Of a stretch of 64,000 bases of DNA, positions 1-12,945 are shown in pieces. This stretch comes from Acheta domesticus (lineage: Eukaryota > Arthropoda > Insecta > Orthoptera > Gryllidae). The stretch's first letter is position 1. Each line of letters starts with the position of its first letter. Both the position numbers and the translations under genes were made by a program. The notes under the pieces were generated by a model. That model saw only the letters and a list, made by a program, of their open reading frames with translations, ran no database searches and was not told where the DNA came from. The stretch is taken from contig JAHLJT010004567.1 of assembly GCA_031308135.1 (NCBI GenBank), forward strand, positions 29,795,602-29,859,601. The letters are read 5' to 3'.

Positions 1-24
1 CCTACGATTTCTTTCAGTTTTTTT

Positions 25-310
25 CTTTCTCGCTTACTACGTTTTTGTGGTAAACATGGAAAACTTCTTTTTTCGACACAAAACCGTCGGAGTGTGGTGA
101 CGAACACGTGGATAAATCTTGTATCAACACGTAGTAAATTACTTCCTCTAACACGTTGTGTTGTCAAAATCTAGATTTTGTAAGTTATTCATTCCAAACA
201 ATTGATTGATGGCAACAGAACTTTCCTTAAAACACTAGACTTCATTTTATGATTTCTGCCTGACATTAGTGAGGATTTATAGTAGATCTGTCACTAGGTC
301 CTGCATGAAC
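25..310 (+). mobile_element. HINE/DINE-1-like 5' fragment, diverged
   Basis: The order of motifs matches the 5' part of the better copies at 1921 and 18300. A TTTCTCGC start is followed by a GTGGATAAA-like word, then an ACACGTTGTGT word near 150 (ACACGTGGTGT in other copies), then a GATTGATGGCAAC word near 205 that usually precedes the GTCCGTCT run. The copy is old and has no GTCCGTCT run of its own. Its 5' end is only just inside the window and its right edge is uncertain. Confidence 0.5.
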
Positions 311-1552
311 ATCATGTACACCAATACCATCTTTTTGTCTCCGAACCACCATCGAATTCTACACGAACACGATAGTCGCCAATCTCCCTCCTTTCCTTCC
401 TTCTAATTCACATTTTCTTTAATTATGGATTGCATAACATTAATTTAGGAAGCTCTTTTCACTCAATCATAGCTTGGGTGTATTAATAAAATGTTATTTT
501 CGCATTGGAATGTTTTTTTTTGTATAGACATTCATTTTCTGTCATGACAAAAGGAAATGACCATTTTCGTATGAAATTGTTTTACATTTTTTGCCGATTT
601 CGACTTATAAGTCATTTATTGCCTTTTCAAGTAATTTTTAATATTTTTTGTTGATTTCATCAATTTTAATATCATTTTCGTGATACTTGCTTCAAATAAT
701 ATTTACGAGATGCAACAAATGTTCTCTACAGAGTTCCTAAGTGGCCTATTTTATTTATTCTCTCAGAAATTCATAAGTCATAGAAAGGGGTCTAACAAGA
801 AAATCCACGTATGATAAGCGTAAATATTTTATGGGTTGGTTATCTAAAATGGTAGGGCTGTCAAAAATATATCTTTAACAGACAAAGAAAATGTACTTTT
901 TTGACTTGATTGTCGTGATTTCGCTTGCTTTTTCTCTGTCTGTGGGACAGACAAAACGTTCTTTGAAACAAAGAATTAAAGAACTCGTTAATAACATGAC
1001 CAACAATAAAATATTCAAGATTTCTCTCAGAGATATTACATAATACCGTATGGTATTTCTTTTAATAGATATTGCTCCTAATTTGTCATAAAACGTTGCA
1101 AATCAACCATTACTTCAATTTTTGTTGTTGTTGTTAAGATTACACAATTATTTTCCAGCGCTTTCCAATGATTTTTTGTAAAAATTGTGAAAGAAACAGA
1201 TTTTTCCTTACGACGGCCATTTAATGACGTCTCATCCGTATGACATTGCATCTTTGTAACAAAATGGATCTTAAGAGGTCCAAAAAATGTACCGCCATAC
1301 TTGTACCTATGATACGTCCGTACATGGGCAACTAAAACATTGGACATCTTTGAATCAGTAATTTTAAACAATTATTATTATAAAATGGCTTCAATTTTTC
1401 CCTTCTAAAATAGAAAAGTAGAAAGGAAGTGGTGCTGACTAAATATTCAGTAAACTCCGTATGTTTTTGAAAATTCCGAACAAAAAATTAACATTTAAAA
1501 CGTACTACAATGTTGATAGAATTGTTTTTGATAAATAAAATTTGTGGTAAAA
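311..1552. other. AT-rich stretch, no gene seen
   Basis: No credible coding frame, splice structure or RNA gene is visible. The only recognisable item is a dispersed repeat at 540-742. The 97-codon minus-strand frame at 1078-1371 has no recognisable domain and no repetition elsewhere in the window, and I treat it as chance. Confidence 0.6.
540..742 (+). repeat. Dispersed repeat shared with 51634-51832
   Basis: The stretch from TGACAAAAGGAAATG through TATTTACGAGATGCAAC reappears in the same orientation and order at 51634-51832, at clearly reduced identity. The closing words (TTACTTCAAA, TATTTACGAGATGCAAC, AATGTTCTC) are the best conserved. No coding frame is shared. It may be a distant module of the HINE family, whose copies contain the word TATTTACGAG, but no terminus is visible. 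Confidence 0.55.
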
Positions 1553-1915
1553 CTAGAGGTGCTACAGAATGGCACAGTCTTTCTCTTAGTTATTACTTAG
1601 TATTAGTTTGTTTGTTACATAATATAATTAGATTGGGCTAGCTTTTCGGTTTTGCCCTTCCCTCTTCACAGCTGCCATCTAACACCGCCTAAACGACATT
1701 TTTTCCACAATTTTCTCAATTTCTTGGTCACATAATGGTAAACTTTGCATAAAGTTCCCCCCCCCAAATCAAAATTTATGTTTTAAGTTCAAGGAACCAT
1801 GATGTCAGTCAGATTGATCACAGAAAATCAGTTTTGGTGAAAATTCTGTTAATGGTTTAACCGCTAGCGTTGTTCACTGACAGACAAACAGACGATTTGC
1901 CTGCAATCACTTTTA
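1553..1915 (-). mobile_element. HINE/DINE-1-like fragment, 3' end retained
   Basis: Read on the minus strand, this ends with GTGCCATTCTGTAGCACC and CTCTAG, the family's 3' stem-loop and end, abutting TTTT. It begins near the (GTCTGTTTGTCTGTC) run at about 1880-1900. The central units are missing, so this is an internally deleted or truncated copy. It lies directly beside the plus-strand copy at 1921 in opposite orientation, with only a few bases between them. Confidence 0.65.
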
Positions 1916-1920
1916 ACTTT

Positions 1921-3508
1921 CACGTATACGTACGTATACACGGAGTGATATACGTAGTATAGGGAAAGTAATGTAATGCTGTGCGAAAAAATGACCAATT
2001 TTCGGCGGAAAAAAATTCATTGCCGGGCCGTGAAAACGAAAATGTGGATAAAACCAGTTGCTAAATTAAGAAAAAAAATCCCCTAACACGTGGTGTAGCC
2101 AGAAATCCTTTTTTCTAGGTCCTTGATACCGAAAACCCAATTGAAAGGAAAACGTCCGTCTGTCTGTCTGTCTGTGAACACTGCTAGCGCCTAAACCATA
2201 CGTACGATTTCTTCCAAAATGGATATTCCCCGGTCGATCTGGTTCTAGTCGAAGCTTTGAGATTTTGAAAAAGATTCTTTAAATTTGGGGGTACTTTATA
2301 TGAAGTCCCCGGGGATTTTCAAAATTTTCTCAAAAACGGCTCCAAATTTTTTCTTTAAATTTCTTGTATGAATAGAGTAAAATACACTTATTAACATGGC
2401 ATAGGATTTTCACGAATAACTCTGAATTTTCGAAAATTGTGAAATGAATTTTTTTCGGCGTCTTTCTCCAATTACAAAATTGAAGATAGAGATATTTCCT
2501 TCATATAAAATTTTTTCTTCATAGTGAGTTCTTTCATAAAGGTCATGTAAATGTTTTTTCAAAATTTTAGTAGTTTTCGTGCAATATTGCGTGAAATATG
2601 TGCAATTTTAAAAAATTACAAAAACAAGACTTTCTCAAAAACGGCTCCAAATTTTTTCTTTAAACTTTTGGTAGGGATAGAGGTAAATTTACTCTATCAA
2701 TGACATAAAAGCCATATTGGTCTATCGGTTGGTTTTTTCAAAAATTACAAAAATGTAAATTTTTGTACTTGTCTCTCACGTCGTTAATATTTACACTATC
2801 GGCAATTTTTGCACATTATTATATTTACGAGTATATATGCTTTAAATAATGTCAAGTAACGTTTCTCGCAAACACTACCGTTTTCTGTGAAAAGTAGCTC
2901 AAATTTCGGCATTTTTAGAAATGCTCAAACGCCATTTTCTCATATATGGCTGCAAATTTGTTCTTGAAACTTTTGTAACGGATAGTGATAATTACACTCT
3001 TTAATATGACGTAAAGTTTATTTTGAGTTTTTTTGTTTTTTTCAAAAATTATGTAAATGTAAATTTTTTGAAAGATCTCTCACATCTTTAATATAATTTT
3101 TGTCTCTCACATCTTTATTATTATATTTGTGAGTGCAAGTGCTTCAAATAACTTCAAATAAAGTATTTTGAAAACTTAAAAATTTTCTGTGAAAATGAGC
3201 TTCAAATTTCGCATTTTTTAGTAGTGCTAAAACGCCATTTTCTCTTAAACGGCATATAATTTTTAAAAGAAAATTGCCATTTACGGCTAGGTTTTTATGT
3301 TCTTTAATATTCTAAAATTAATACTTTCGTTCTACCAATAGAAAACCGAAAAAATTAAGAAAATGACAAAAAAATGTACTTTTGGCGATGATAGATCGTA
3401 GCTGGCAAGAAAGAGTATGTGGCAATTCCGAATAGCTAGCGAAGACCCAAGGAAACAGAAAACTAATACGGGAAAGTCCGTGCCATTCTGTAGCACCACT
3501 AGTTCGGT
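1921..3508 (+). mobile_element. Near full-length HINE/DINE-1-like rolling-circle element
   Basis: The 5' end is an imperfect palindrome opening ACTTTCACGTATACG and closing TATAGGGAAAGT at about 1962-1972, then ATGTAATGCTG. A GTCC(GTCT)n run sits near 2155. Four degenerate units start with TCTC(AAAAACGGCTCC)-type words at 2328, 2633, 2938 and 3241, a period of about 305 bp. The 3' end has ATACGGGAAAGT (inverse of the 5' start), a GTGC...GCAC stem-loop and CACTAG followed by T. Known DINE-1/HINE elements have the same plan: palindromic 5' subterminal repeat, GTCCGTCTGTCC word, 3' subterminal repeat, stem-loop, T-T target. There is no transposase, so it is non-autonomous. The Helentron assignment is inference from structure. 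Confidence 0.75.
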
Positions 3509-4987
3509 ATTGTAGTGACACTCGTCTGTCCGATAGGACAAGAGCGTCGAATACCACTGGAACTGTAGGTTCGTTCCCCTAATCACGTTCTGATTTTTAA
3601 CACAAGTAATTTTATGCTGTAACATTGTTTTCCGATAACAGTTGCCCGGCTGTACGCTCTCTGGAATGCATGCTATGATTATTCTATACCTGTTACTCTG
3701 CCCTTAACGGGCACATAGAGGAAATCATTTTAACTGTATTTTCGGCTGGTAATTAATAACATTTGATTTGCACTTGTAAAAGGGTCGTTTACTCCTCTAA
3801 AGAGAATTTGGTTACGTTTCGCCGAAATTCGCAATGCGCCATGTTTATGCTATAATAACTACTTCTACAACTACAGCTATACTATTACAAAGCTATCTTT
3901 GTAATAGAGAGGGAGAGAGAAGAAGAAGATCCCGAACATTCTCGGCGCGTGTCATATGCACCGTGACAGCAAGATGCGGAGAAATTCCGATGTCGGCGGC
4001 AACCGTCGCGACACTCTTTGTCGCCTGTTGCTACGAGCTATCAACTCCGTCTCGTTACTCTGGCGGTCCTAACTCGACCTGTCTCTATTTCCTTCTGTGT
4101 CGACACCCGGCGGTCTCTCCAAACACCAAGGCTCTTCACCCCTTCCCGTCTCGGTCAGTATATCTCCTTCCCCTTCTCCTGCGTAGGTGAGAAAGTTAAA
4201 ATTTTGAGCAATTTTGGACAAAATTTTGAAAATATCGCGGGAACTTTGTGTAAAGTATCTCCAAAATTTCAAGAATGTGTTTCAAAAACGCAGAAATTTG
4301 AGTCAGGCCAGATCTGGGGAATATTAGTTATGGGGAAAATCGTACATATAATAAATATATAAATTATTTATAATGCGAGAAAAGTATGTGTTGTCGCACA
4401 TTTTTGTTGTATTTATGTGGAGGTCTTTCAAGACGAAATATATGGAGAATTTATTTGAGATATTTTTCAGTGTATTTATTGATGTATAAGTTGTCAGAAT
4501 AAGTCAAAGTCAATGAGTCTTTACTCTAATGTCATTTGAACAATGTATTTTATATTTGATTTTCGATTTTATTTTTTGTAGTAACTTTGTTTAAAATAAT
4601 TATTTCTAATGCAAGTTTTTGAGGAAGTACATTTTGCTTTTCTATGATATCCCATTTTTTTGTTCACACCCCGTTTTGTTTTTTGCGGGAATTTTTAAAG
4701 AAAATGATTTTGAGATAGGAAGAACTAACATCATTGGTCTTACACAAGGTAATAATAACTGACGACACACTTTACACTTTTTTTGAATTTTTCGCCGAGG
4801 GGATTTATATTAGTATTCCAAAATCCATCTAAACTTTATCTATTTTCAGGAACCAATGTAATGAAATCAGCGAGAACTGAGGGGTAATGTGCAGATTTTG
4901 TTTCTTAGCATCGATTGGAAAACTCCTTTGTAATTATTACGAAACGGCACGGAATCTCAAGTATCTCCGAGTGGGCAGGGTCAACCA
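3509..4987. other. Intergenic stretch with a mildly GC-richer core
   Basis: The segment at about 3900-4190 is richer in G+C than its flanks and holds overlapping plus-strand frames (3834-4190 and 4018-4362). They share no recognisable domain, differ in frame, and run into AT-rich sequence without a clear splice site. No conserved protein is recognised. Confidence 0.5.
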
Positions 4988-6806
4988 GGGGCGGATCGAG
5001 CCGATCATTTCGAAGGGGGCACCATAGATTTTTGTTAAATATTAAAATTTGTTATTGTATTGTTCAATTCAATTCAATTTTATTTATTTCCAGGGTTAAC
5101 CTACTACAAATTGCTGTGTATAATCACAGCTCTATCGGAAATAATTTCATTACAAATTATCTCTAATAGCATAAAGTAGTTAGTACAAGATACAATATAA
5201 ACAAACAACAAATGTATATAATACAGTAACACAATAACAAAATAATACACTGACATAAAATACAAAATAATTAAGACAATATAATATACAAATTTATACA
5301 GAACAACCTACGTCAAGAGAGACCTGTTGAATTCAGCTAGAACTATTCATTGATAATAAATGCTGGTAATTTTGGAATTGATGAAATAACATTGTACAGA
5401 GTTTTAGATCTTTCAGAGTTCATTTTAATGAGACAATTTGGAAAAGATAATACACCATATTGGTATGGTCCTCTATGCCCTTTATATATTGGGCACTGGC
5501 ATTAAATATGTTTCAGGTTTTCATCAGTATTCATATTATATAGTGAGCAGATTGAATCGGAGTGCATTTTGTGCCACATATTTCTACTATTGATGTTGAT
5601 TTCTTTGCCACTGATTTGAGCGACTACTCTAGAAATGGAAGTGGGAAGAGACAAAGTTAGGTATTTCTCAGTTTCTGTAGTTTGCAAATCCCTAATTTCT
5701 CGATATATTGTAGTGTACGATGAATTCATGATTCTACGCGTATCGTCCAAAAATATTTTACCTACAATTGTTGCAACAATCGAGGGAATACTATTTCTAA
5801 TTACATTAGGATTTTGTTGCTGCGTAATTAAGTGATGAAAGCCCAAATCATTCATCAATCTGTCCAGAATGGACACCCAGTTGTATTTACAAGAATTTGG
5901 ATATGCATTTCTAGATTCTAAAAGTTGGTTGAAGATTATAAATGGGTATCGACAAGGCTCCATAGATAGCCATTAGCAATTTTGTCATGTAAGTCAATGA
6001 TATTTTAATTATTTCTTATTCTATCTTGGTTGATCCAGTTTCCTTTCTAATCATGTACCCAGGAGTTCTTCTCGATAGTCCCAAAAAACGTTTGTAGAAG
6101 TTCATTTGTATTTTATCCAGTTGATTAGTGTATCTTAGACCACAGAATTCTGCAGCATATTGCACAGTAGATGCTACAATGGAATCGAAAAGTTTCTTAT
6201 CAGCCTGCCAGCTATAATTTTTCCCTGATATTAATATTTTCCAGGCAGAACCCAGCCGTGTTTCCTTTGGTCAGGGCATTGGCAGCAGCGTAATTGAATA
6301 ACCCTGACGTTGTGTATTGGATACCTAAATACGTGTACTGCTTGACATGTACATTTCTATAATTTCTACCTAAATACGTGTACATTTCTATAATTTCTCC
6401 TCTGTATTTCACCGACCTCTCTGACCTCATTCTGCCTGACTTTGTGAATTTCATTATTTTCGTTTTTTTTAGATTAACTTCGACGGATTTTTTTCTGGCA
6501 ATATTTGGATAGCGTATCTACCTTTTGTTGAAGATCCATCACATCGGTTGCCAGGATAATCAAATCATCAGAAAAAAGAAGAATGTCAGCTTTTAACTCT
6601 ATGTTATTGTATTGTATATTATGTAGTGTATATATGATACTACAACGTTAGAAAAATTATTTATGAAACTATACAATATTCTTTTTTAAATAATTACATA
6701 GTTCTAACGTAAATAATTATTTAAATCAATTTTGCCAAACAAAGGAAGGTAACAAACGAAAAGTCTAGGCTTTCCGTCCATGCCCCCCCCCCTAGATCCG
6801 CCTCTG
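4988..6806. mobile_element. hAT-like MITE interrupted by a LINE
   Basis: The left end reads CAGGGGCGGATCGAG and the right end, on the minus strand, reads CAGAGGCGGATCTAG, so the two face each other as terminal inverted repeats. CAGGGGCGGATC is a common terminus of hAT-type elements. The flanking octamers GGGTCAAC and GGGACGAC agree at 6 of 8 positions, compatible with an aged 8-bp target duplication. Removing the LINE at 5064-6602 and one 13-bp duplication leaves an element of roughly 270 bp. No transposase is present. The superfamily call rests on the terminus and target size only. Confidence 0.55.
5064..6602 (-). pseudogene. 5'-truncated LINE, reverse transcriptase C-terminal part
   Basis: The minus strand encodes a broken ORF2 remnant. 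At about 6480-6600 it reads KADILLFSDDLIILAT, the catalytic F/YxDD block with SDD in place of ADD. A poly-A frameshift follows. At 6030-6190 a segment contains DSIVASTVQYAAEFCGL and FYKRFLGLSRRTPGYM, and at 5502-5963 the C-terminal region ends TDENLKHI, then a stop, then CQCPIYKGHRG. A 40-bp tandem duplication lies near 6340-6400. The 3' tail is a short AATTG repeat at 5064-5080. GTTATTGTATTGT flanks the insert at 5051-5063 and 6603-6615, a clean 13-bp target duplication. This is a dead copy of a LINE whose clade (Jockey/I/RTE-like) I cannot settle. Confidence 0.8.
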
Positions 6807-7480
6807 GGGACGACGTTGGAAGTCGGTGCGGCGACCGCTGCAGTGGGGGTGAGGTGGGGGCGTGGGTGCGCTGCCTTGGCGGCGCAGCGCTGCACGGCGG
6901 CGTCGGCGTCGGCGTCTCGGCGGCCCCCCCGCTCGGGCTTCTCTCGCCCCCTCCGGCCCCCGCGCATTCGTTTTCATTAGGACTTGATTACAGCTAATGC
7001 GCAATTGTCAGCGAGCCGAAGCCCGTCGACGCGGGCGCCAAATGAACAAATTTCCGCTCGCTTCGTCGCCTCGCGCGCGCGCTCCCCTCCGCGCCCTCCC
7101 GCCGTCGCTCCTCCCCTCCCCTCCCCCTCCACCCCGCCCCGCGGGGGAAGCCTTTCTGATCGACACCTCGGCCCCTCCCGCTGGATTAATTGTTGTCTTT
7201 GTTTCGACGCGAGTCGACGGCTCGGCTCGGCTCGGGTCCGCCCCCGCGCCGGCCGCGCCTGCGTCTGCGGGCCGTCGCCGCCGCCCCCGCGCCGCTCCCG
7301 CGCCGCCGCCGCGCCGCCCCGCTTCGCCGGGAGCGCGTGGTTCGACCTCCGATGCGGTTCCGACCCGGCTGACCACACTGGCGGCTGCTGTGGACCGACT
7401 ACGGAGGGGGCGAATTAATCAAGTCAGCGAAAGGCGAGGCTCGGGATTTAGATTTCAGAGGGCGATTTAATCTACATGCA
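6807..7480. promoter_or_regulatory. GC/CpG-rich island 1
   Basis: An abrupt change from AT-rich DNA to strongly CpG-rich DNA, with GGCTC tandem copies near 7220. Embedded AT cores include ATTAATT at 7184-7190, ATTAAT near 7413 and the octamer ATGCAAAT at 7476-7483. The many overlapping open frames on both strands are low-complexity Arg/Pro/Ala products and follow from base composition. A CpG-island promoter or enhancer is possible; there is no direct evidence of transcription. Confidence 0.45.
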
Positions 7481-10400
7481 AATTGTAAATACACAGTATT
7501 TGGCTTCAACAAGGAGCCGATGAGACTGCATTTGATTGAAGTTCTCGTTTTTGTGGAGCGGTAATGGAGGATATCAAGATAGAAAGTGCCTTATTACGAA
7601 AAATATTTACTCATCAATTCGTTGTTTCAACTGCCCTTTCCTAATATTTTGAGAAAGGTTGTTGGATGTTGTATTGAGGCTAGTCAACGAGTTTGGAATG
7701 GGAGTGAGAATTTCATTTTATTTTGGTATATTCTCTGAAGTGGTTTCATAATTCGCGAGTTTCTATTTTGATAATCATTTATTATTTTCTTCCTAACTCA
7801 GTTTTTAATTTAAGAGTAGGCTTATTTATTTGTAGAAATGTATGGTTCTTGTTGTATATAATATAAGAAGAAAGAGCAATAATTCTGTATGTAAATCTCT
7901 AATTTTACAAACAATATATTTGTTCGTTTCCAGATACATTAGTTGTTATTTTATTATCAAATTTGAGGTACATATTATTGCACAACAATTGCTGCAGGTT
8001 ACGTAGTACATAGTAGTCAGTGGCAAGAATTGTGTCTAGCCGACTAAGAATTTTCTAAAGAATTTTTCATTTATACTTAATTTTAGGTTGATTTTTAGTT
8101 TATCTATAAATATTTACAATGTCATCACTTGAAATTCTGAATGACTTTCGTTTCTGAAGAATAGAGTTCATCTGAAAGGTAGATCGCAAGCAAAGGGCAA
8201 CCACCAGCTGTTGGAGCGGTAGGCGGGAGCAGTAGCAATGTAGAGGCGAAGGGGCTGACGGCTCCGTTTCACGCGAGACATCAAGCAATTTATCTGCAAA
8301 ACACCGAAGAAGATGCAAGCGGCTCTATTACTAATAGTCCGATGATATTTGTAATTGAATGGGAGGATCTGAATTTTAATTTCTGAAGCTGGAGATAGTG
8401 GAAACCTGTTTGCTAAGCCGTTATAAGTCGCTGAAAATGTTTAATTTAAAGAAACATTACACTCTTCATTAGGCAGGAAGGTATGTCACGTACGCCTATG
8501 AGGAACGAGTATTAGATGCAATAGCTTTTACGTAATACTGAGATATGTAATACGCTTGTACATTTGTACAAGCTCTTCCATATGCCACTATTATATTAGT
8601 TATGTTATTTATTGTTTAGTTAGGTTATTATTTGTACTTAGGAGCAGTGGCGGCTGGTGCCCAACAAACTGAGGCTTGCAATTTCGTCGAATGATGGAAA
8701 TGTAATTTCCAACAGAACACTAATATATAACAAAATGTAAGCAATTCATGTAAAATATTAAAATTAAATCCCATAAAATTCTTTATTGAAAAATTACTTA
8801 ATTTTTTGTTTAGTGTCAGTGTCAAGTATATTCACTTCCCGTGCAGGTGGTTCTGGCTTTGATTTCCAGTGTGTACTCGAGTTTTTGTCTTGAGACTATT
8901 GACAGTTTTAGAATTCATACAAAACAAAAAAAAATGGTTTCTAAAATATGGTGATCGCAATTGAGTGCTTTGTAACAAGCACTATTGTTTGGAAGCAAAT
9001 AAAATAATTTATTTCGAAAATTTCACTACCCTGGTGTACAATGCAATTCTGGAAGATCTTCTTCTCACTTACATATAACACACACACACACACACACACA
9101 CAATGGGGTAGTTGGGTAGTGCCCCAACGATTGGAGATGCACTCACCGTAAGAGACAGAAAAGGACTTCCCTTCAGAACGGCAACTTTACGTAAAGGACT
9201 TTTCAAACTACATTTTGAATCAACAAACCAAAAATCAAATAAAATAAATTTTCCAAACATCTTCAAGAATTGACTGGACTTGTGTACTTTCATTAACACG
9301 CAAAATTGATGAAATTAAGTTATAGCGAGTGCTAGATTAAGACAAAAGATTGATATTCCTCTCGGACGCGACGATCAAACTCCCCACCTACTCGTTGCCG
9401 CTAGATCGAAGGCCCGCTAAAGCACAGGGCAAAGAGTAAACGCAGTAATAAAGCCAAGAACGTGACAAGGTACACTGCCTGAGAAAGCACCAGGCGCTGG
9501 AGAGAGCGCTAGATGATCGCTCTTTGGTTTCAAATTGATTTCAAATACATTGATATTGCTGCAATACCTTGATTACTAATATAAAGGAAAACGTATATTC
9601 CTTACACTATAACATCTTTTTCGATTATCTGGGGGTAGTGCAACCTGCAACCTAAGCACGAGGCGTCACTGCTAGTAGTTTAATGCATGGGGATATGATT
9701 CGTGATTGATGAAATGCCATAATCATGTAGTGTTTTCCTTGATTCTTTTAAAGGAAGAAAATAATATCGCAAGTGAATCATCAATGAGAATTAGTGAATA
9801 GCATACTGAATCCCTGTGGAACTGTGCACTTTTAGATTGTTTGTAAATTAACTCTTAGATCAATATATCTACAGAAACAATTCAACTTCAGAACCTTTTC
9901 TGCCAAAGTTAGCCGTTGAAATTCCTTATTCATAGAATTGTTTATTAATGATTATTATCTAATGTCAGAACGTTGCAAGAATAAACAACTAAAGGCAGTC
10001 AGAATTGATATTTTGCTATCTGATCTCGTAGGCTTCAAAGATAGTCGTCTATGTACGAAACATTATAACTCTACGGAGCGAGTAGTGGGCATCGTAGATC
10101 GACCAATGAATTTCTCATTCCTGTGGATTTTTTCATATGAACTTCTCATAGCGCTTCCGTTGGATCTCAGCACTCCGCTGAAGACGAGAGTGAGAGCCCA
10201 GCTATGGAATATTAGTAAAAACTATCTTTGAAAATACGTGACGTTTTCTGGGGGAGGGGGGTTGAAATCCCTTGAGTACCCTCCCCTCCTGTTTACATCA
10301 TTGGTAGTAGTCATTGCCTGATGACAAATTCATTCTGAGAAGGACTTGTACTTCAAATAAATAAATAATTTGACCTTAATGCGGATACTAGATTTATATT

Positions 10401-12424
10401 ATTTCCTAGTTTGGGTGAAGTTTTTGTGTGGTCGTTTAGCGTCGATTCTCGACGTGAGAAGTGTACACCTCAGATTGAAACTGGTGTTCTCCGGTCAAGA
10501 ACAGACATCCTTCTTTCAAGATGGTGAATGGTTAAAAAACGTTTTTTCTACGATCGCATCAAAATGTGATTTTCTACATGTTGCTAGGCGCAGGGGTAGC
10601 AAAAGAACATCAACGTTTTTAAAACATCGATATTTTTGAGCAGAAATATTGGTATTATATCATGGGTGTTTTGCTTTTCATGTTTTCTTCACATCGATAT
10701 ATTTGTTCAGGAACATCAATGTTTTCAAAATCAATTTATCATGATAGAAAATCTCCGAAAAAGTTTCCGAAACCGAGGTTTGGTCTCAATTATTGTTAAG
10801 CCCATTTCCGCAAAGATTAATTGATTTAAAGTTTTGATAATAAATATTAATAACCAGAACCACAAGACTCAAAATATATATTTTTCAAATCAATTGCCAC
10901 TACGAATAAAATACAAAACATGTATATATGAATAATGTATAAGCTAGGCGAGGTTGCAAATGAAAACCAAGAATTAACGTTTCTCGTAAATGTATGCGTT
11001 CATCTAAAAATGGCATCAGTCCATTTCTCGTACATAGGGATATGTAGCAAATGTCTGGAAACCACATACTCTAACTGGCGGCAAAAAAAACTAAATAATA
11101 GAAGAAACCTTAAATAAATAAATAAGCTCTTATTTCTCAATAAATCTGCAATTTTCGTGAATGAAAAAAGAATACTAAAATTCCAGGGAATTGTTCAAGG
11201 TGGTGGTCTTCCTTCGAAAATGAAATAATAATGGCAAAACCTTTTTTGTATGAATAACCTCGAAATATTTTACAACTAATTAATTTATATAAAGTAAAAA
11301 ATTGCAATATTTTTAAATTAAATGTAGCAGAAAGAAAACGATTCTGAACATTACAAAATTGAAAAGACTACCAATCATTTTTGGTTTTCCTCCTCAGCAC
11401 CTTTGGTAGGCAAAAATTGCTTGCCAAGGCTCCTTGCAAATGTTCCTGTACTATTCAGGCAGGATGGGAATACCATATATTTTTATGTTTTTTTTTGAAC
11501 TTTTGATGTAACCGAGTCGTGGACTGAACCGCAATCTTAGCAATTAGAGTTCATGTATGTTTTTAAAACTATTGCTTGTGAGCCCACTGACTGCTGACTT
11601 TCCACAGGAGTTGTTCAAACTTACGAACTCTGCAGTATCTAATTATCCATCTTTCCTGAGTTTCTTACGAAAATAACTTACCATCAGTTGTGAAATTGGA
11701 GAACATCTTCATGAGAGTTGATACGAAATTCATAATACACGTATATGATATTAGTTACCTAATTATGTTTTATCAGGCAAATATAAGTTAATAGTTGGAA
11801 AAGGTTTAATAATATTAAAACAAAATTGCTTTGCCATTAATTTGTGCGTTAGTATCTTACTCCCCATGTAACCTATCGTGCTTAAAAGTATTTTTAGCTC
11901 TGTGATGTTACTGTGAAAAAAGTATTTTATTTTTTACTGATACATAATTGCTTGTTAGTGCCTTCGTTACGGAGTTCGATATACACTGTATAACTTACCT
12001 GGGTAGATAAAATCGTGGTTATGAATGAAATAGGAAAACTGTTGAAAGGTGTGTGTTTTCCCATGTTCTTATGAAAGGAATTGTGAGAGGGAATTGTCAA
12101 AGGAGATTACGAGAGGGAAATATGAAAAGACGAAGCGCGTTAACAATTAGTTAATTAGTAAGAAAGTAAATATGAATAATTAAAATTACCTAAGAAAATA
12201 CTGTGTGTACCACGGGCATTAAATGGTTCTCATGATCTTGGGCGACAAAACGCCGTCAGTGACGGCACTTCTTCAGATGTTAATTTAATGTAATATTATA
12301 CACCGTTACCAGTGCCTATGGAATGTAAATAATAAATATGGACTAAACTTAATTGCAATTCACTAAAAGTGAAATGTATTAATTTTTATATATGAATATA
12401 ATTATACATTAGGAACGTAAAACA
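7481..12424. other. 5 kb of AT-rich DNA without a recognisable gene
   Basis: No coding region, RNA gene or full transposon is recognised. A CAGTGGCGGCTGGTG word at 8645 resembles a hAT terminus but has no local partner. A CA microsatellite lies at about 9077-9102, and a short perfect hairpin GCCGTCAGTGACGGC near 12252-12266 falls in this unannotated stretch. The frames of 60-97 codons here have no domain and no repeats. Confidence 0.6.
9077..9102. repeat. (CA)n microsatellite
   Basis: An uninterrupted CA dinucleotide run of about 13 units in AT-rich DNA. Confidence 0.9.
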
Positions 12425-12945
12425 GTAAATCCTCGTCCTAAATGGCAATTTTCTTTGAAAAACTTGAAGCCGTTTTTAAGAAAATGGCATTTAAGCGCTA
12501 CTAAAAATGCGAAATTTCAAGCAATTTTTCACAGGAATCTTTTGTAATTTCGAAACACTTCATTAGAAGTCATTTGAAGGACTTTAACTTACAAATACGA
12601 CAGAGTTTACAAATTGCTGGTACTGTGCAAACTAAAGGTGTGAGAGATCTTTGAAGAAAATTACATTTGTGTAATTTTTGCAAAAACAAAAAAATACCCC
12701 AAATTGAACTTTGCGCCATATTAAAGAGTGCAATTAGCACTATCCGTTCGAAGACTTTGAAGAAAAAAATTGGAGCCATTTTTGAGAAAATGGCGTTTGA
12801 GATTTCTGAAAATGCGGAATTTTGAGCTAGTTTTCACAGAAAACGGTTGAGTTCTCGAGAAACTTTACTAGACATTATTTAAAGCAAATGAATTTGTAAA
12901 TAAAATGATGTGAACAATTTGCCACTAATGTAGAGAATGTTTGAC
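12425..12945 (-). mobile_element. HINE/DINE-1-like fragment (internal repeat units)
   Basis: On the minus strand this contains two of the family's units of about 305 bp, recognised by AAATGGCGTTTGAG/AAAACGGTTGAG-type words, TGAGAGATCTTTG and TTAGCACTATCCGTT, in the same order as in 54780-55220. Both termini are missing. It is more diverged than the copies at 18300 and 53692. Confidence 0.65.

Noticed and set aside
4018..4362. 114-codon frame
   Set aside because: It lacks a domain, the second half is AT-rich repeat-like sequence, and the overlapping frame at 3834 is equally open.
6984..7470. Overlapping 120-157 codon frames in island 1
   Set aside because: Both strands and several frames are open at once, there is no domain, and the cause is GC composition.
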